DNA of 64,000 nucleotides from Sporisorium sorghi (lineage: Eukaryota; Basidiomycota; Ustilaginomycetes; Ustilaginales; Ustilaginaceae), in contig JALCCG010000033.1 of assembly GCA_023212695.1 (NCBI GenBank), positions 51,941 through 115,940 on the forward strand, in the 5' to 3' direction. Position numbers and translations under genes: made by a program. Shown here piece by piece: positions 20,501-29,748 of this stretch (positions within the stretch are counted from its first letter, which is position 1; each line of letters opens with the position of its first letter). The notes beneath the pieces were generated by a model. It searched no databases, was not told the origin of the DNA, and saw nothing but the letters and a program-made list of their open reading frames with translations.

Positions 20501-22606
20501 CGGCGGCGGATTGAACATGCTGGTGGAAGTGCGTCCCGTGCGACCACGGCCCGAGTCTTGGATGGTGTCAGAAGGCTGTATCCTGTCTGCGTTGCTGGTC
20601 GTCGTTGAATTCGGCTGTTGCTGCTCGCTCTCGGATCGTTGAGGCTCTCGCGGCTCTCGGGAGGAGGAACCGCCACGCTGTCGTGAAGGTTGGCGGCCTC
20701 GACCTCTGCGATCCATCTCGGCATCGTCTTCCGTGTTGATGCTGCTCTCGCGGGTCCTGCGTTGCTCTTGAGCGTGGGCTCCACCATTGCGAGCTGCCCA
20801 TGCGTCTTCGTCCGAGTCGCCAATGGAGTTGGCAGCCGAGTTGACGTTGGAGTTAGCAGCCGAGGGCAGTGCAGAATGATCGCCTTGCGGATAACGCTCT
20901 CGCAGACGACGCTTTTCGGCCCAGTCCTGCATCTGCGGAGGCAACTCGCGGCCGCGCATCGCAAATGAGGCGCTGAGACCACCAAGAGATGAGGCCACTG
21001 CGGTCGATGCACCGCCGTTGGCCGTGGAAGCGTTGCCGTTGCTGGAATTGGTGTACGTGGGACGTCTCTCGAAAGCGGAAGGCGGAAGATCCGAGTATTC
21101 GTCGGTGAGACTGTCGCGACGCCCGCTGCTCGCGACACTGCTTTGAGCAGCACTAACGTCACGAGACGATGTTCTGGCATTGGTGTTGGCAGCAGTGACC
21201 GGTGACGCGAGAGATGCGCCTCCCTGCGTTCCGGCACCTGCAAAAGTGTTTGCCCGTCGAGAGGCACCGAGAGGCTGCGACTGGTGCTGCTTCTGCTCGA
21301 GGAGGGCCTTTTCGATCAACGAAGCAGTCGAGCCGTTGCTGGTGTTGCTTTTGCTCTGCTTAGGCACCTTGGTGACAGCGAGGAGCGATTCAGCTTCTTC
21401 CCTGAAACGCTTTTCGAGCTGCTCCATCTCGCGTCGCTTCTGACGCACAAGCTCAAACACCTCAGCTTCGGCTTTGGAGCGCATATCTTTGAGCCGCTCG
21501 ATTGCGACCGAGTCGAGCTGCGATGCCAGTTGGTTGGCAGCAAAGGCAGGATTCGAGGAAGATCCAAGGTTGGCAGGAGCCGGCGAGGCTCCGGCACCAG
21601 GCGAAGTGGGAGCGTTGGCCGAGGTTGGGAAGGCGGAAGAGGGGCCACCGACGCGAGGCGAAAGAGGCGCGGAGGTGATGAGATGCTGAGGCACGGCGGG
21701 CAACGCACACGCAAGGTTGCTGGTGCTCGAGTTATAGCTCGAGTTCCTTGTGTGCACAGCAGCCGAGGGACGAGTCGGGGTCACGTCGCGGGTGTTGTCG
21801 GTGACAGATGCACCGGTCACGCTTCGAGACACATTGTCGCTGAAGGAGGTGTTGGATCGTGGAACCAAAACGTTGAAAGCAGGGGAGAAGGATTGGCTGG
21901 AGGCTGCATTGGAAGCTTGCTGCGGGTCCAAGGCATCCGGAAGGATCCAGACTTTGCGGTCGAGCGGTCGCACCAGCGGTTCGTTGGCTCGCGCGTTGAG
22001 TCGATCGGGCTTTGCCGACGAGTCTCGAGAGGGCGAACGGAACGGTCTAGTTGCTGTAGGACTGATCTGGCCGCTCGACTCCCTCGCACTGTCAGCAGAG
22101 GCGGAAGACGACGACGACGTGTTGAAGCCTAGAGCTCGTGCGGGACCTGGTGGAGCTGGCTTGCTGGCAGCATATACGACGGTATCGCAGTTCAAGCATT
22201 TAGCGCAGGCAATGTTGGTGTTCTCGGCAAGGGTGACGGTTTCGCGGGTTGTTAGCGAGGGAAATCGGATGTGAATGGCATTGTCGGAAGCGAGCTCGGC
22301 GAGCCAGGGAGATCTGTTGCCATCAGCGGTGCTGGTCGAGGATGGCGATGACCCCGGGGCCAGTGAAAGGCGCACGTTGAGGCATGGGCAGGTCCATTGC
22401 TGCAGTGCTGCAGCTGAGGAAGAGGAAGAAGAGCGTGCTAGAGCAGATGTCAAACCCGAGCTGGTTGAGGTCGAGTTGGACGTGGTTGCCGCCGTCCCCA
22501 GAACATCCGTCTGAGGTGGCACGAAGCTGGAGGGCATCTCGTAACCGCTGTCGTCGCTGGCAGAATGGCTGCACTGTGCGTGCGTTGACGTTGAGCACGA
22601 TAGCAT
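17567..22606 (-). CDS. Long disordered protein with C-terminal HDDC2-type HD phosphohydrolase domain
   Basis: From the first ATG (22606) the product is 1679 aa. The C-terminal ~190 residues (about 1484-1675) are a complete HDDC2/YGK1-like HD domain: RTGWLHHRV, PESIADHMYRM (H1521), the metal pair VHD (H1550-D1551) in LAIVHDLAEAEVGDL, and KDLD (D1618). Family members are metal-dependent 5'-deoxynucleotidases of about 200 aa. The preceding ~1450 residues are mostly Ser/Ala-rich and look disordered, with a cysteine-bearing segment at about 70-150 (WTCPCLNVRL ... ACAKCLNCDTVVYA), a probable coiled coil at about 355-415 and short conserved-looking islands near 545 (PPQMQDWAEKRRLRERYP). I do not recognise that part. 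The frame stays open to 22849 without another ATG, so a 5' exon may exist. A two-gene arrangement with an internal promoter is the main alternative. Confidence 0.75.
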   Translation of the reverse strand: MLSCSTSTHAQCSHSASDDSGYEMPSSFVPPQTDVLGTAATTSNSTSTSSGLTSALARSSSSSSAAALQQWTCPCLNVRLSLAPGSSPSSTSTADGNRSPWLAELASDNAIHIRFPSLTTRETVTLAENTNIACAKCLNCDTVVYAASKPAPPGPARALGFNTSSSSSASADSARESSGQISPTATRPFRSPSRDSSAKPDRLNARANEPLVRPLDRKVWILPDALDPQQASNAASSQSFSPAFNVLVPRSNTSFSDNVSRSVTGASVTDNTRDVTPTRPSAAVHTRNSSYNSSTSNLACALPAVPQHLITSAPLSPRVGGPSSAFPTSANAPTSPGAGASPAPANLGSSSNPAFAANQLASQLDSVAIERLKDMRSKAEAEVFELVRQKRREMEQLEKRFREEAESLLAVTKVPKQSKSNTSNGSTASLIEKALLEQKQHQSQPLGASRRANTFAGAGTQGGASLASPVTAANTNARTSSRDVSAAQSSVASSGRRDSLTDEYSDLPPSAFERRPTYTNSSNGNASTANGGASTAVASSLGGLSASFAMRGRELPPQMQDWAEKRRLRERYPQGDHSALPSAANSNVNSAANSIGDSDEDAWAARNGGAHAQEQRRTRESSINTEDDAEMDRRGRGRQPSRQRGGSSSREPREPQRSESEQQQPNSTTTSNADRIQPSDTIQDSGRGRTGRTSTSMFNPPPAMSSSLLAKRPAIAYVDDGRDADENTPSVGGKLISPQSVAEPSAQVTLRPRDPPPSSAEPLKPATRSATVITEEASRGRSSGSGASSNPTAASGAGGSDSPRSRKASEKKVAFAETEDRVDHTVVSDDDDGDDNEAEASAQRADGGPLSSRALPAAKLPLVDESADAVFEIDEEADDLDVDEDGTAEQARLSPEESDRHKVEMSQSGLRTGASGRPRGQTDGPLPGFEDEVVTQPNHGRGPGSGSLSDDFRSSSSDDDEDSVPPGFGAASFSALAASQSAMHTLASSLARARADDASFDPASLRMDGRVVVPPPSAVNRDLEAESESFVVGSLRSSSRRMSVQLTSSTTPSSRQGGDTPEGVQSHVSGSSRGQRSSSRTRISNMSKEDADTEVRLSGLLAPNAPSHRSLWSPKEAKARRAGKHKYKLNDEDNQKWDLWKRKVGSDDAGAAGRGEASPKDTDDKLDARSTPMAVAPPTQYIAASSGIGPRPLREATMIDPDYSSSINTFSAFDRHLQARAAATAAAGAAAAAQAPATVSGGLSIGKRTWGYGSFKDDTSGFETEPKTSLPYKEKMMVPSLRKALRRSIYEPADVRLATIPDAEDASAIVSAGKSAAPSDATGPPKSRDGGVPKDATAAAEHKGALAGSVVTRGFHMPGAAGAGAVSSSSKTPEAVAAPSVPTATGLGIPSVSTSSKSMVVPGGHAMQDAAVGPSLPGSGAATPSSFGRRSPRPPYVAPPPPTSATTVLESDPAQHPRALKLFHAAADTSFRLHEAGEEDETEEGWTKVLKFMHVIEQLKTNKRTGWLHHRVPAPESIADHMYRMAMLTLLCPAEADVDLGKCMQLAIVHDLAEAEVGDLTPLDGVNKHEKMRREKEAIQYFVHDLLGSSAAGVRIEALWEEYEARESKESKLVKDLDRFELGLQAIEYERRYGIDDLQAFWEGSIPHVAHPRIRRWAQELARERAGLWSERGRGYEQE

Positions 22607-23263
22607 ACAACCTTCGTGAAGTAGTGTTGGGAGCGTTGCGATGAGCTCGTCCACTGCAGCAACGTAGCGGCGCAGTATCGTGCCGAGGGATGATGTTGTT
22701 GGAGAGAGCAGAAGGAAAGTCTTTGTCGACGAATGAGATTCTTTTGCTGAGCTTTGGCGACGAAGCCGAAAGAGGGTGCGTGCGTGCGTGCGTGCATCCG
22801 TTTTCTCTAAAGTCACACGACGGCAGTCGACTGCGCGCTCCTTTTTCAAAATTAATTCTTGAAATGAGCTTGGGCGCTGCGATCCGAGCGTCTTTCATTT
22901 TCATCTTTGGGTCCTCCGATTTTGGTGGGACACGCGCTTCTTGGCTCTCTCTGACTCGAACTTGCAGCGGCTAGCGTTGGCAGCCGCTCAACCGACACTC
23001 AACGATCCTCTCCAATCAGAATTGCTGATCCTCACACAAGCAGCTTTGGACACGATCCCACACAAAGAGACACAGGCATATCGCGCATTCTAGTGGTGAA
23101 ATATGGATCCCCGGCGGATCGTCATGGTATATTAAAGCGCTGCGCTAAGAATGTCTGTAAGAGGTAACGTGAGGGATAAGTCGGAGCGAGCGTAATCGTG
23201 ACGGCGTAAAAGTACATAGGACTGGGTTAAAGAGAATCCGTGACATGTGTGGTAGAATGCGCT
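22607..23263. other. Intergenic region between the HD-fusion gene and the AreA-like gene
   Basis: The stretch holds the promoter or leader of the HD-fusion gene and the 3' flank of the next minus-strand gene. It contains a tetranucleotide repeat (TGCG)n at about 22776-22796. Bases 22607-22849 are open in the HD-gene frame and could include part of a 5' exon. The remainder shows no gene. Confidence 0.4.
22776..22796. repeat. (TGCG)n tetranucleotide repeat
   Basis: About five tandem copies of TGCG sit roughly 180 bp upstream of the first ATG of the HD-fusion gene. Confidence 0.8.
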
Positions 23264-26200
23264 TCACCAACCCTTGTGGTGGAAGCTGCCCCACTCTTCC
23301 GAGTATCGCTTGGGCTTGACATCGCCTCCGTTTCGCGACTCGGCCCTAGGCGCGCCCGTGCTAGTCAGCGGTCGCAGTGCGTTGCCATTGAGCACATTGT
23401 CGCGGCGATGAGTCGCGGGTGCCTGCGCTTGCGTCAAAGGCGCCATGGGAGCACCGATGCCCATCATCCTCGTGCGGCTCTGACGCTCCCACAGCAGATT
23501 CTGGCGCAGCGATTCAGAGAGCTCGTCGCGAAGCATGTTGCGGCGCGTGGTGCGCGGCGTCTGCGGAGCCGCTGCCTCCGGCAGGTTGAGCGACGAGCGA
23601 GGACGCGGGATCGACACGGGTCCGTTCATGCTGCCGCTGGCGCTCTGCTGCATCGAGCCATGGCCCGAGGGAAGACCCTCGCTGTTGGAACGCGATCCGG
23701 AGCCAAGTGCGTCTCGGTGCGATCCGCGCGAGTGCGGCTGCTGGTCCGAATGACGCGAAGCCAGCGAGGGTGCCGACTGTCGAGGCTGGCTGTTGGCGAG
23801 GTTGGTGAGCGACGCGCGCGAAGGAATCGCAAAGTCGCGATCGTCGGGGCTCACTTCGAGACGCAGCGAACGCGACGAAGCTTCGCGATCAAGCTGCACG
23901 TCGGCAAACGACTTCTGACGCTGCAACTGCGCTTGCGGTGGCTGGTTCGCCGAGCCGTTCGAGGTCGAGTTGCGCTTCGTGTGCGCCTTCATGCTGTTGA
24001 GCGCATGCAGACGAGCCAGGGCCATGCTTCCAGGTCGGCCAAACGACGCAGCTGCAACGGGAGAGTCCGGGCTGCTGGCGCTGCCGTCCGAGTGGTGGCT
24101 GCCGCCGCCGGCGACGCTCTGCTCCTCGTGCTTGGCCTTGCCTCCGGTCGACGAGCGCGTGATGTGCGTATCGAGCAACGGCAGAGCTACGGCGCTCTTG
24201 CTCGTCTTGAGTCCAGTCAAGCCCGCGAATCCGCCTTCGCGCAGCGATCGAGGCGCGTGGCTCGTGCTGTCGGTGCTGTCGCGGTGAGCGCGTGGGCGGC
24301 GCACCGCCGGTGGCGAAGTGGCTGCCTCGGAAAGGCCGCGTCGCGACGAAAGCGAAGGCTTGGTCCTCAGATCTGCCGCCGAGGCATGAGGTCGCCCAGC
24401 CAGTTGACCGGGAGGAGAGTGCTGCTCGTCTGGGTGGAAGAGCGAGCTCAGCAGACCGCGGACGGGCTCGGTCGGCGGGCTCGGTCCGGCGGTGCTGGCC
24501 TCGTGAGGAGCAAGCAGACGAAGATCGGCGGCTGACTTGGAGCGGATAGGTTGCTTTTGGAACATGCTCCTTTGTCGCTCCTCTTCCTGTCGCTTGCGCT
24601 GCTCGGCCTCGGCAGCCTGGCGGGCTCGACGTTCTTGCTCCTCGGCCTCACTGTCGCTAGCCCAAGCTTCGTCGTCGTCGTCGTCGTCGTCATCATCATC
24701 AGCGATGTCGACGTTGTCAACCTGGACGACCTTGTCGGCCTCTGGCTTGGGCTTGGCTGCTGCTGTTGCTGCTGCTGTTTCGGTCTTGGCTGCGTCGGCA
24801 TCGTCGCTGCTCTCGTCTTCGTAGTCGTCCGAGTCGGTCTCGTCCCCGCCCATGGTGAATTTGACCGGCGCCTTCTTGGCCGTGGGCGCAGCTACCTTGG
24901 GCGCTGGATGCTCCTGCGGAACAGGCTTGCGTGCCACGGCGTGAGTTGGGGCAGGTTCAGGTGCGGCTCGCGTCATAGCCAGGCCGGAGAGCAAATTGTG
25001 GCGGGGAGCGGGTCGTGCCGGTGCGCCAGCAATCCTGTCCGAGCTCTTGCTGTGTTTGGCGGCACGCTGCAGGCCTGTCGAAGACTTGGATCGGTGTCCG
25101 GCATGCAGACCTGCAGCAGATCCTCTGGACCTGATGCGGGCTTCGCTGGTTCGGCGGACACCGGCACCGCTGGCTGCGGATCGATGCGATGCCTGCGTAG
25201 AGGCGCTGGAAGCAGAATCGGAGCGCACCATGCCCACGGATGCGTGAGCGCCATCATGGTCAGCTTGAGCTGACGAGGGTGCTTGCTGCTCGGCCTGCGC
25301 TTGCTGCTTGAGGGCGGATGCGGCGGGGGTGGGCTGAGGGAGACCCTGAGGAGGTGGCATGAGCTGCTGCGACGAGGAGTAGGCTTCGACAGTCTTGGCG
25401 TCCGCTTTCTTGCCATCGCCAGGAGTAGACGCGGATGCAGATGCAATTGGAACGTGGCCAACATTGGCTGTGTCGGAAAGCATCGTCTGCGATCCTTGCC
25501 TGGAGATGGCACCGATGGTAGGAGCCAGTGCCACTGGAATCTTGGTGGGTGAGACAGGGCCGCAAGTCTCGGGTGCATTGCAGTGTGCGTCGTCGTGAGC
25601 AGGAGCTCGGAACGTCTTGGGCGAGATGGGAGTGCTGTTTGGCACATTGACGGCATTCGGCTCGAGGGCATTGCGAATGTGCGAGGCAAAAGCTGCCTGA
25701 GCGATGCTCGAGCTCTTGATGGGGCTGAGTTCGGCAGGAGCGCTGTTGCTTTCGGCGTCGTCAGTAGGGTCAGTGTGGGTGTAGCGACTGCGAGGGGCAT
25801 CCAAGGCACCCGTGCTGGCGTTCATGTGCGCATCAAGCTGAGGCATGCTGCCCTGCTTGCCACACAACGAAGCAAAGTTGTCGGCGCGACTGGTGAGGAC
25901 GAGGTTCTCGAGCGCAGCCTGGAAGCTGAGCGGACGTCGACGCGATGCGCCCTCCTGATTGCGCTGCTTGACGCGCGCCTTGCTGCCAAAGGCGGAGGAA
26001 GATGAAATACCGCGCTTGCGCTTGGAGCCGTCGGCGTCAATGTCGGCGAGGTTGACTCGACGCGATGCTGCGGTCATGGCACGACTGGTGCGCTCTGCGA
26101 TGCTCTCTGCGATCTTTTGGGACGAACCCGCACGCGGAGATACGGCAGAAGCTGTGGAGGGGCCGATGGTAGCCGCGCTCGACGAGGAAGGCGTCGACGG

Positions 26201-26770
26201 TCTGCTGTTCCGGTTGAGCTTGACTCGCCTCTTGACAGGAGTAGAAGCAGGCGCGGTTGGAGCTGGTGCTGTGCTGGTGGAAGTGACGTCGCTTTCGCTG
26301 TCGGTGGAGAAGTCGGAGTCGTTGCCATCCTCTGGATCTGAGAGCGCATTGCTCGAGCGAGCTGCAGCAGCAGTCGTTGAAAGACGAACTGGCTTGTAGC
26401 TGCCTGTGATGCTGTTGGCGCGGCTGAGAAGAGGCGTGTCGAGTGGGGTAAAGTCGGTGAGGTCCGAGAGCGAAGTATCTGGCGGGAGGATGTGCGCCTC
26501 GCGGAACCACAAACGCCACGAGAGATTCTCGAGACGTCGTCCTGATTCGAGTGATTCTGCGCATTTGGTGAAGACGTTCCAGAGGTTGGCGAGTTGATCG
26601 AGGTTGAGATCGTTCATCTTGAGCACATTGTCCATGGACAGCGCCAAGACGGGATCGGGAAGTGATGCATGCATGGTGTGCGAGCTGTGCGGCTGAGCCA
26701 GCAAAGGCACAGCGGGAGTGGGAGAGGAAGCGAGAGAAACAGAAGAGTCGGGCGCTGCACGCTCGTGCAT
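23264..26770 (-). CDS. AreA GATA-like (DUF1752) and DUF3295 domain regulator
   Basis: This is a 1168-aa protein, mostly disordered. Residues 57-91 (LDQLANLWNVFTKCAESLESGRRLENLSWRLWFRE) form the DUF1752/'AreA GATA-like' motif that AreA-type factors and Mks1-related proteins share; key positions are LW.VF..C and GRRLENLSWRLW. No GATA zinc finger (C-x2-C-x17-C-x2-C) is present, so this is not a DNA-binding GATA factor itself. Acidic and serine patches follow, including a GGDETDSDDYEDESSDD stretch near 630. Towards the end, ESLRQNLLWERQSRTRMMG and the extreme C-terminus YSEEWGSFHHKGW fit the DUF3295 pattern. In yeast Mks1 this architecture goes with nitrogen/TOR and retrograde signalling, so a nutrient-signalling role is inferred. 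An alternative start is M33. Confidence 0.78.
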   Translation of the reverse strand: MHERAAPDSSVSLASSPTPAVPLLAQPHSSHTMHASLPDPVLALSMDNVLKMNDLNLDQLANLWNVFTKCAESLESGRRLENLSWRLWFREAHILPPDTSLSDLTDFTPLDTPLLSRANSITGSYKPVRLSTTAAAARSSNALSDPEDGNDSDFSTDSESDVTSTSTAPAPTAPASTPVKRRVKLNRNSRPSTPSSSSAATIGPSTASAVSPRAGSSQKIAESIAERTSRAMTAASRRVNLADIDADGSKRKRGISSSSAFGSKARVKQRNQEGASRRRPLSFQAALENLVLTSRADNFASLCGKQGSMPQLDAHMNASTGALDAPRSRYTHTDPTDDAESNSAPAELSPIKSSSIAQAAFASHIRNALEPNAVNVPNSTPISPKTFRAPAHDDAHCNAPETCGPVSPTKIPVALAPTIGAISRQGSQTMLSDTANVGHVPIASASASTPGDGKKADAKTVEAYSSSQQLMPPPQGLPQPTPAASALKQQAQAEQQAPSSAQADHDGAHASVGMVRSDSASSASTQASHRSAASGAGVRRTSEARIRSRGSAAGLHAGHRSKSSTGLQRAAKHSKSSDRIAGAPARPAPRHNLLSGLAMTRAAPEPAPTHAVARKPVPQEHPAPKVAAPTAKKAPVKFTMGGDETDSDDYEDESSDDADAAKTETAAATAAAKPKPEADKVVQVDNVDIADDDDDDDDDDEAWASDSEAEEQERRARQAAEAEQRKRQEEERQRSMFQKQPIRSKSAADLRLLAPHEASTAGPSPPTEPVRGLLSSLFHPDEQHSPPGQLAGRPHASAADLRTKPSLSSRRGLSEAATSPPAVRRPRAHRDSTDSTSHAPRSLREGGFAGLTGLKTSKSAVALPLLDTHITRSSTGGKAKHEEQSVAGGGSHHSDGSASSPDSPVAAASFGRPGSMALARLHALNSMKAHTKRNSTSNGSANQPPQAQLQRQKSFADVQLDREASSRSLRLEVSPDDRDFAIPSRASLTNLANSQPRQSAPSLASRHSDQQPHSRGSHRDALGSGSRSNSEGLPSGHGSMQQSASGSMNGPVSIPRPRSSLNLPEAAAPQTPRTTRRNMLRDELSESLRQNLLWERQSRTRMMGIGAPMAPLTQAQAPATHRRDNVLNGNALRPLTSTGAPRAESRNGGDVKPKRYSEEWGSFHHKGW

Positions 26771-27181
26771 ATTACAGCGTCTGTGTAGCCATTCCTAGGC
26801 GGCTGCTTTGCAAAGGGTGGATCGAGTGGAAAGCCAGAGCGGCCAGACGAGCTGCAAGTAGCGAGCACCTCTGTAGGTCTGAGAGACAGAGAGAGGGAGT
26901 TGCGCTGAATGCTTATGGATGGTTCAGCTGGCTGCTGATTGTGACGAGGATGGACGCGGTCCTGGAATGCTGCTGATGAGGACGTGTCGGTAGAGTCGAG
27001 TCGTAGTGATGATGGAGGAGTGATTAGTCGAGAGAAGTAAGAGTTGATGATGGCGAGGAGGAGAGGTGAGCGAGGTTGGATGGCAAGGCAAAGGGATGGG
27101 AAAGGATCAGCGAGCGCGTTGTGTTAGCAGACAGAGCGGAAAGAGGAGAGAAAGGAGAACTGCGGTTCGTGCCGGTCGAAT

Positions 27182-27199
27182 GAGAGAGAGAGAGAGAGA
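27182..27199. repeat. (GA)9 microsatellite
   Basis: Nine GA units, about 410 bp upstream of the AreA-like start codon. Confidence 0.9.
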
Positions 27200-27374
27200 C
27201 AGAAAGAAACTGGCTCAGCAGTGTGTGTGCTTTTTTTTTTTTTTCTTGAAAGCGGAAAAAAGAGAGCCGAGCTTTTCTTTTTTTTTGGGTTGAGGCCATC
27301 TGACCGGTATGCTAAGCAAAGGAGCGTGAGAATCCTCTCCAAACCTCACCGGCTCAACTCGACTCGAGCCGAGC

Positions 27375-27422
27375 AAAAAAAAACAAAAAACAAAAAAAAA
27401 AAAAAAACAAAAACAAAAAAAA
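27375..27422. repeat. A-rich tract with interspersed C
   Basis: A 48-bp stretch of A broken by five single C's. It probably arose by slippage, and the rigid poly(dA:dT) may exclude nucleosomes in the promoter region. Confidence 0.85.
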
Positions 27423-27536
27423 CGCGTGCGTGATGAGAAAAAAAAAGGCACTTTGACAGTCAAATCCGACGCGGTCACAGTTGAAGCGCGGCAAGAACTA
27501 CCAAACGACCGACATCTCTCTCGCGTTAAAAGCTCT

Positions 27537-27563
27537 TCTGGCTCTGGCTCTGGCTCTGGCTCA
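27537..27563. repeat. CTGGCT hexamer repeat
   Basis: About four tandem CTGGCT units. The tract is not in a supported coding frame. Confidence 0.8.
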
Positions 27564-29748
27564 GCAGACGCGGCAACACCCCGCTTTTCCTCAATTGCAA
27601 AGCGGGACTGAGCCACACAACAACATGACAAGGAGCTTTTCAGCGGTGGGTGGTTGGATGGGACGCTGGTCGGCGTGCGAATGGCACCGATGGTCACGGT
27701 CACGTTCGCAGTGGGAGAGAGTGGGGGGAAATGTGGGAGAGAATGCGGGGAGCGGCTCAGGAACGTGAGAAAAGACTGGCATGAGCAGGGTTCCAGAAAT
27801 GAATTTTTCCTTCTTTCTTTCTTCCTTTTCGGTCCTGCGCCGCGGCCAGGTGACTGTCGGCTTGACAATCGCATCTTGCTCAGCTACAGACTGACCTTGA
27901 TCTCGCTCCAAGGGCGAGGGATTGGTTCTTTTGTTCAAGTTTCGTGTGTCGGCCAAGTGGGAAAAATTTCGCAGCCACACACCCTCGACGAACGACCGAA
28001 ATTGCAACGAGCATCGGCCCGACTAACAGCGACAACAATACCCGCACCTCGAGCTCCTTCATCCCACCCTGCGAGCTGGCTGTGTTGCTTTCATTTGCAA
28101 ACAGGGTTTGACAGGGTGAGCCCTTCTTTCTTTGGATGTCGACGTGTCGTTTCAGTGTCAACTTTCAAGAGGCAACGAGGGTCTTCGGTGTGAATTAGTT
28201 GATGGCGCAAGCTTTCGCTTGGCCGGACCGGTCGCGTGCGCGATTTTCCAGAGTCTTATCTGCAGCTGCTCCCTCTCGCCTCTCGCCACTTCGGAACAAG
28301 TCGCTCCGTTTGAAGGAAAGATCCTTTCCACGTCTCAGAGACTGTGTTTGCAGAAAAGATTCTTGCTCGGTCTTCTAGGCCTCACTTTGCTTGACCCAAG
28401 TGCATGGTCAACCGCTGTGATTGAGCTGCTTGCTGCAAGTGTGGGGTCACCGGCGACCTCTTTTGCTTCATTTAACGCGCAGATACGGCCGCAAAGCTGT
28501 GGCTAGAGAATCGGTGCTCGCTCGGTGCTCGGTGTTTTTTGTTCTGCGACGTGCTCACTGCCACACTCTCTCACACCCTCTTCTCGCACGATGTGCTGTG
28601 CATGGACGCTGATCATCTTTGCCAGAAGGTGTCGCGCATCAAAGCTCCAGACCGACTCGGTGTGAGCGCCACCTGTTTTCGGTGAAAACGCCTTGATTTC
28701 CGATGGGCAGCCCTTGCTCTCCCCGCCGTATCTTTGGCCCGCCCGTCGCTAGCCGGACTGACTGGTGAGAGGCGCAATGCCTGCGGTCCCAGTCGCTAGC
28801 TAGGCGTCTCTTTGTCTCTCCCCGTGCTGAAACACAAGGTCAAGTGACAGAGTTGAGATGTTTCAACAGGCTAACTGAGTCAAAGAATGCACATCGGTCG
28901 TTTACCGACTCGCCACCCGTCTCGAATGAGCCTAATTCCCCACAGCAGTCAAGCGAATTTGCTCTTCTTCCCCGCACTGCCCATTTTCTTTTGCAATTTC
29001 TCAACCTCAAGCTTTCACGCTTCCGCAAAGTTCCGAGCTTTCCCTTAACCTTGTTTCCCCCCGCTTTCATCTTGAGCTCTAAGCCAAACTGAGTCTATCC
29101 TCTGCGCGCCATCCGGCTAGCCATGGGTGTGATGCCGGTTAACCTGCGACCTGAAGCGGGAGATGTGCTCTGGAAGGGTCAGATGATGAAACAACGCGCT
29201 GCAAGCTGGCTTGACACTCGAATGCGCGTTCCAGTCTTGCTGCGAACGTGTCAGCTTCCCTAGCTCTCTTGTCCTTCATGGGTCAGCGAATGCTGAATCG
29301 CAGCGTTGATACACAGGCTTTGGTCATCCGAGACTGAGCACGGCACAGCGGATCAGACGAAAGGATTGCCGAGCGGTAATCTCTCGTCTCTGCGGATGAC
29401 CCGATCGATGCGGAATCGGGAATCGATGCTATCGCGATGCTGTCATTTTCTGTTCGGTCCGACGGAAGCACGATCAAGGCGCGATCGGCGATCGGCGCTC
29501 GGTGTAAGAACGGCGACCAAAGTTGAGGGTTGAGTAGGCCCCACGGTGAACTCACTGTGCTTCTGGCCCAGCAGGTGGCTGTCAAGACGAGCGTTGAGGA
29601 ACCGTGCACTCGAGGTCCTATTCTGCTTGAGACAGCAAGAAACGCTGCTCGTCCAATCTGCCTTCCCGAACACCATCACACTTCATTGACTGGACCTGCT
29701 CAGCTACATCCACATCACCAACAAATTCGCACTTCGAACACGCTCATC

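Larger units (their letters stand above)
26771..29748. other. 3 kb divergent intergenic region, AreA-like gene / aldo-keto reductase
   Basis: This is the longest gap in the window. Both flanking genes are transcribed outward, so it should contain two promoters and long leaders. Contents seen: (GA)9 at 27182-27199, T14 at 27231-27244, an A-rich tract at 27375-27422, a CTGGCT hexamer repeat at 27537-27563, and a cluster of CGATC words at about 29400-29495. Open frames here are short, overlap on both strands and translate simple repeats, so I annotate none. No tRNA B-box or snRNA was recognised. Confidence 0.5.

Noticed and set aside
22450..22797. Overlapping minus-strand frame starting at an ATG in the TGCG repeat upstream of the HD-fusion gene
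   Set aside because: It is out of frame with the HD-fusion coding sequence and encodes repeat-derived His-Ala-Arg-Thr strings; kept only as a possible leader sequence.
27150..27180. tRNA B-box-like word GGTTCGTGCC near 27164
   Set aside because: No acceptor, D or anticodon arm can be folded around it.
27215..27874. Minus-strand open frame of about 220 codons in the large intergenic gap
   Set aside because: It translates T/A runs and GA repeats into Phe/Lys/Ser strings; there is no stable composition or domain.
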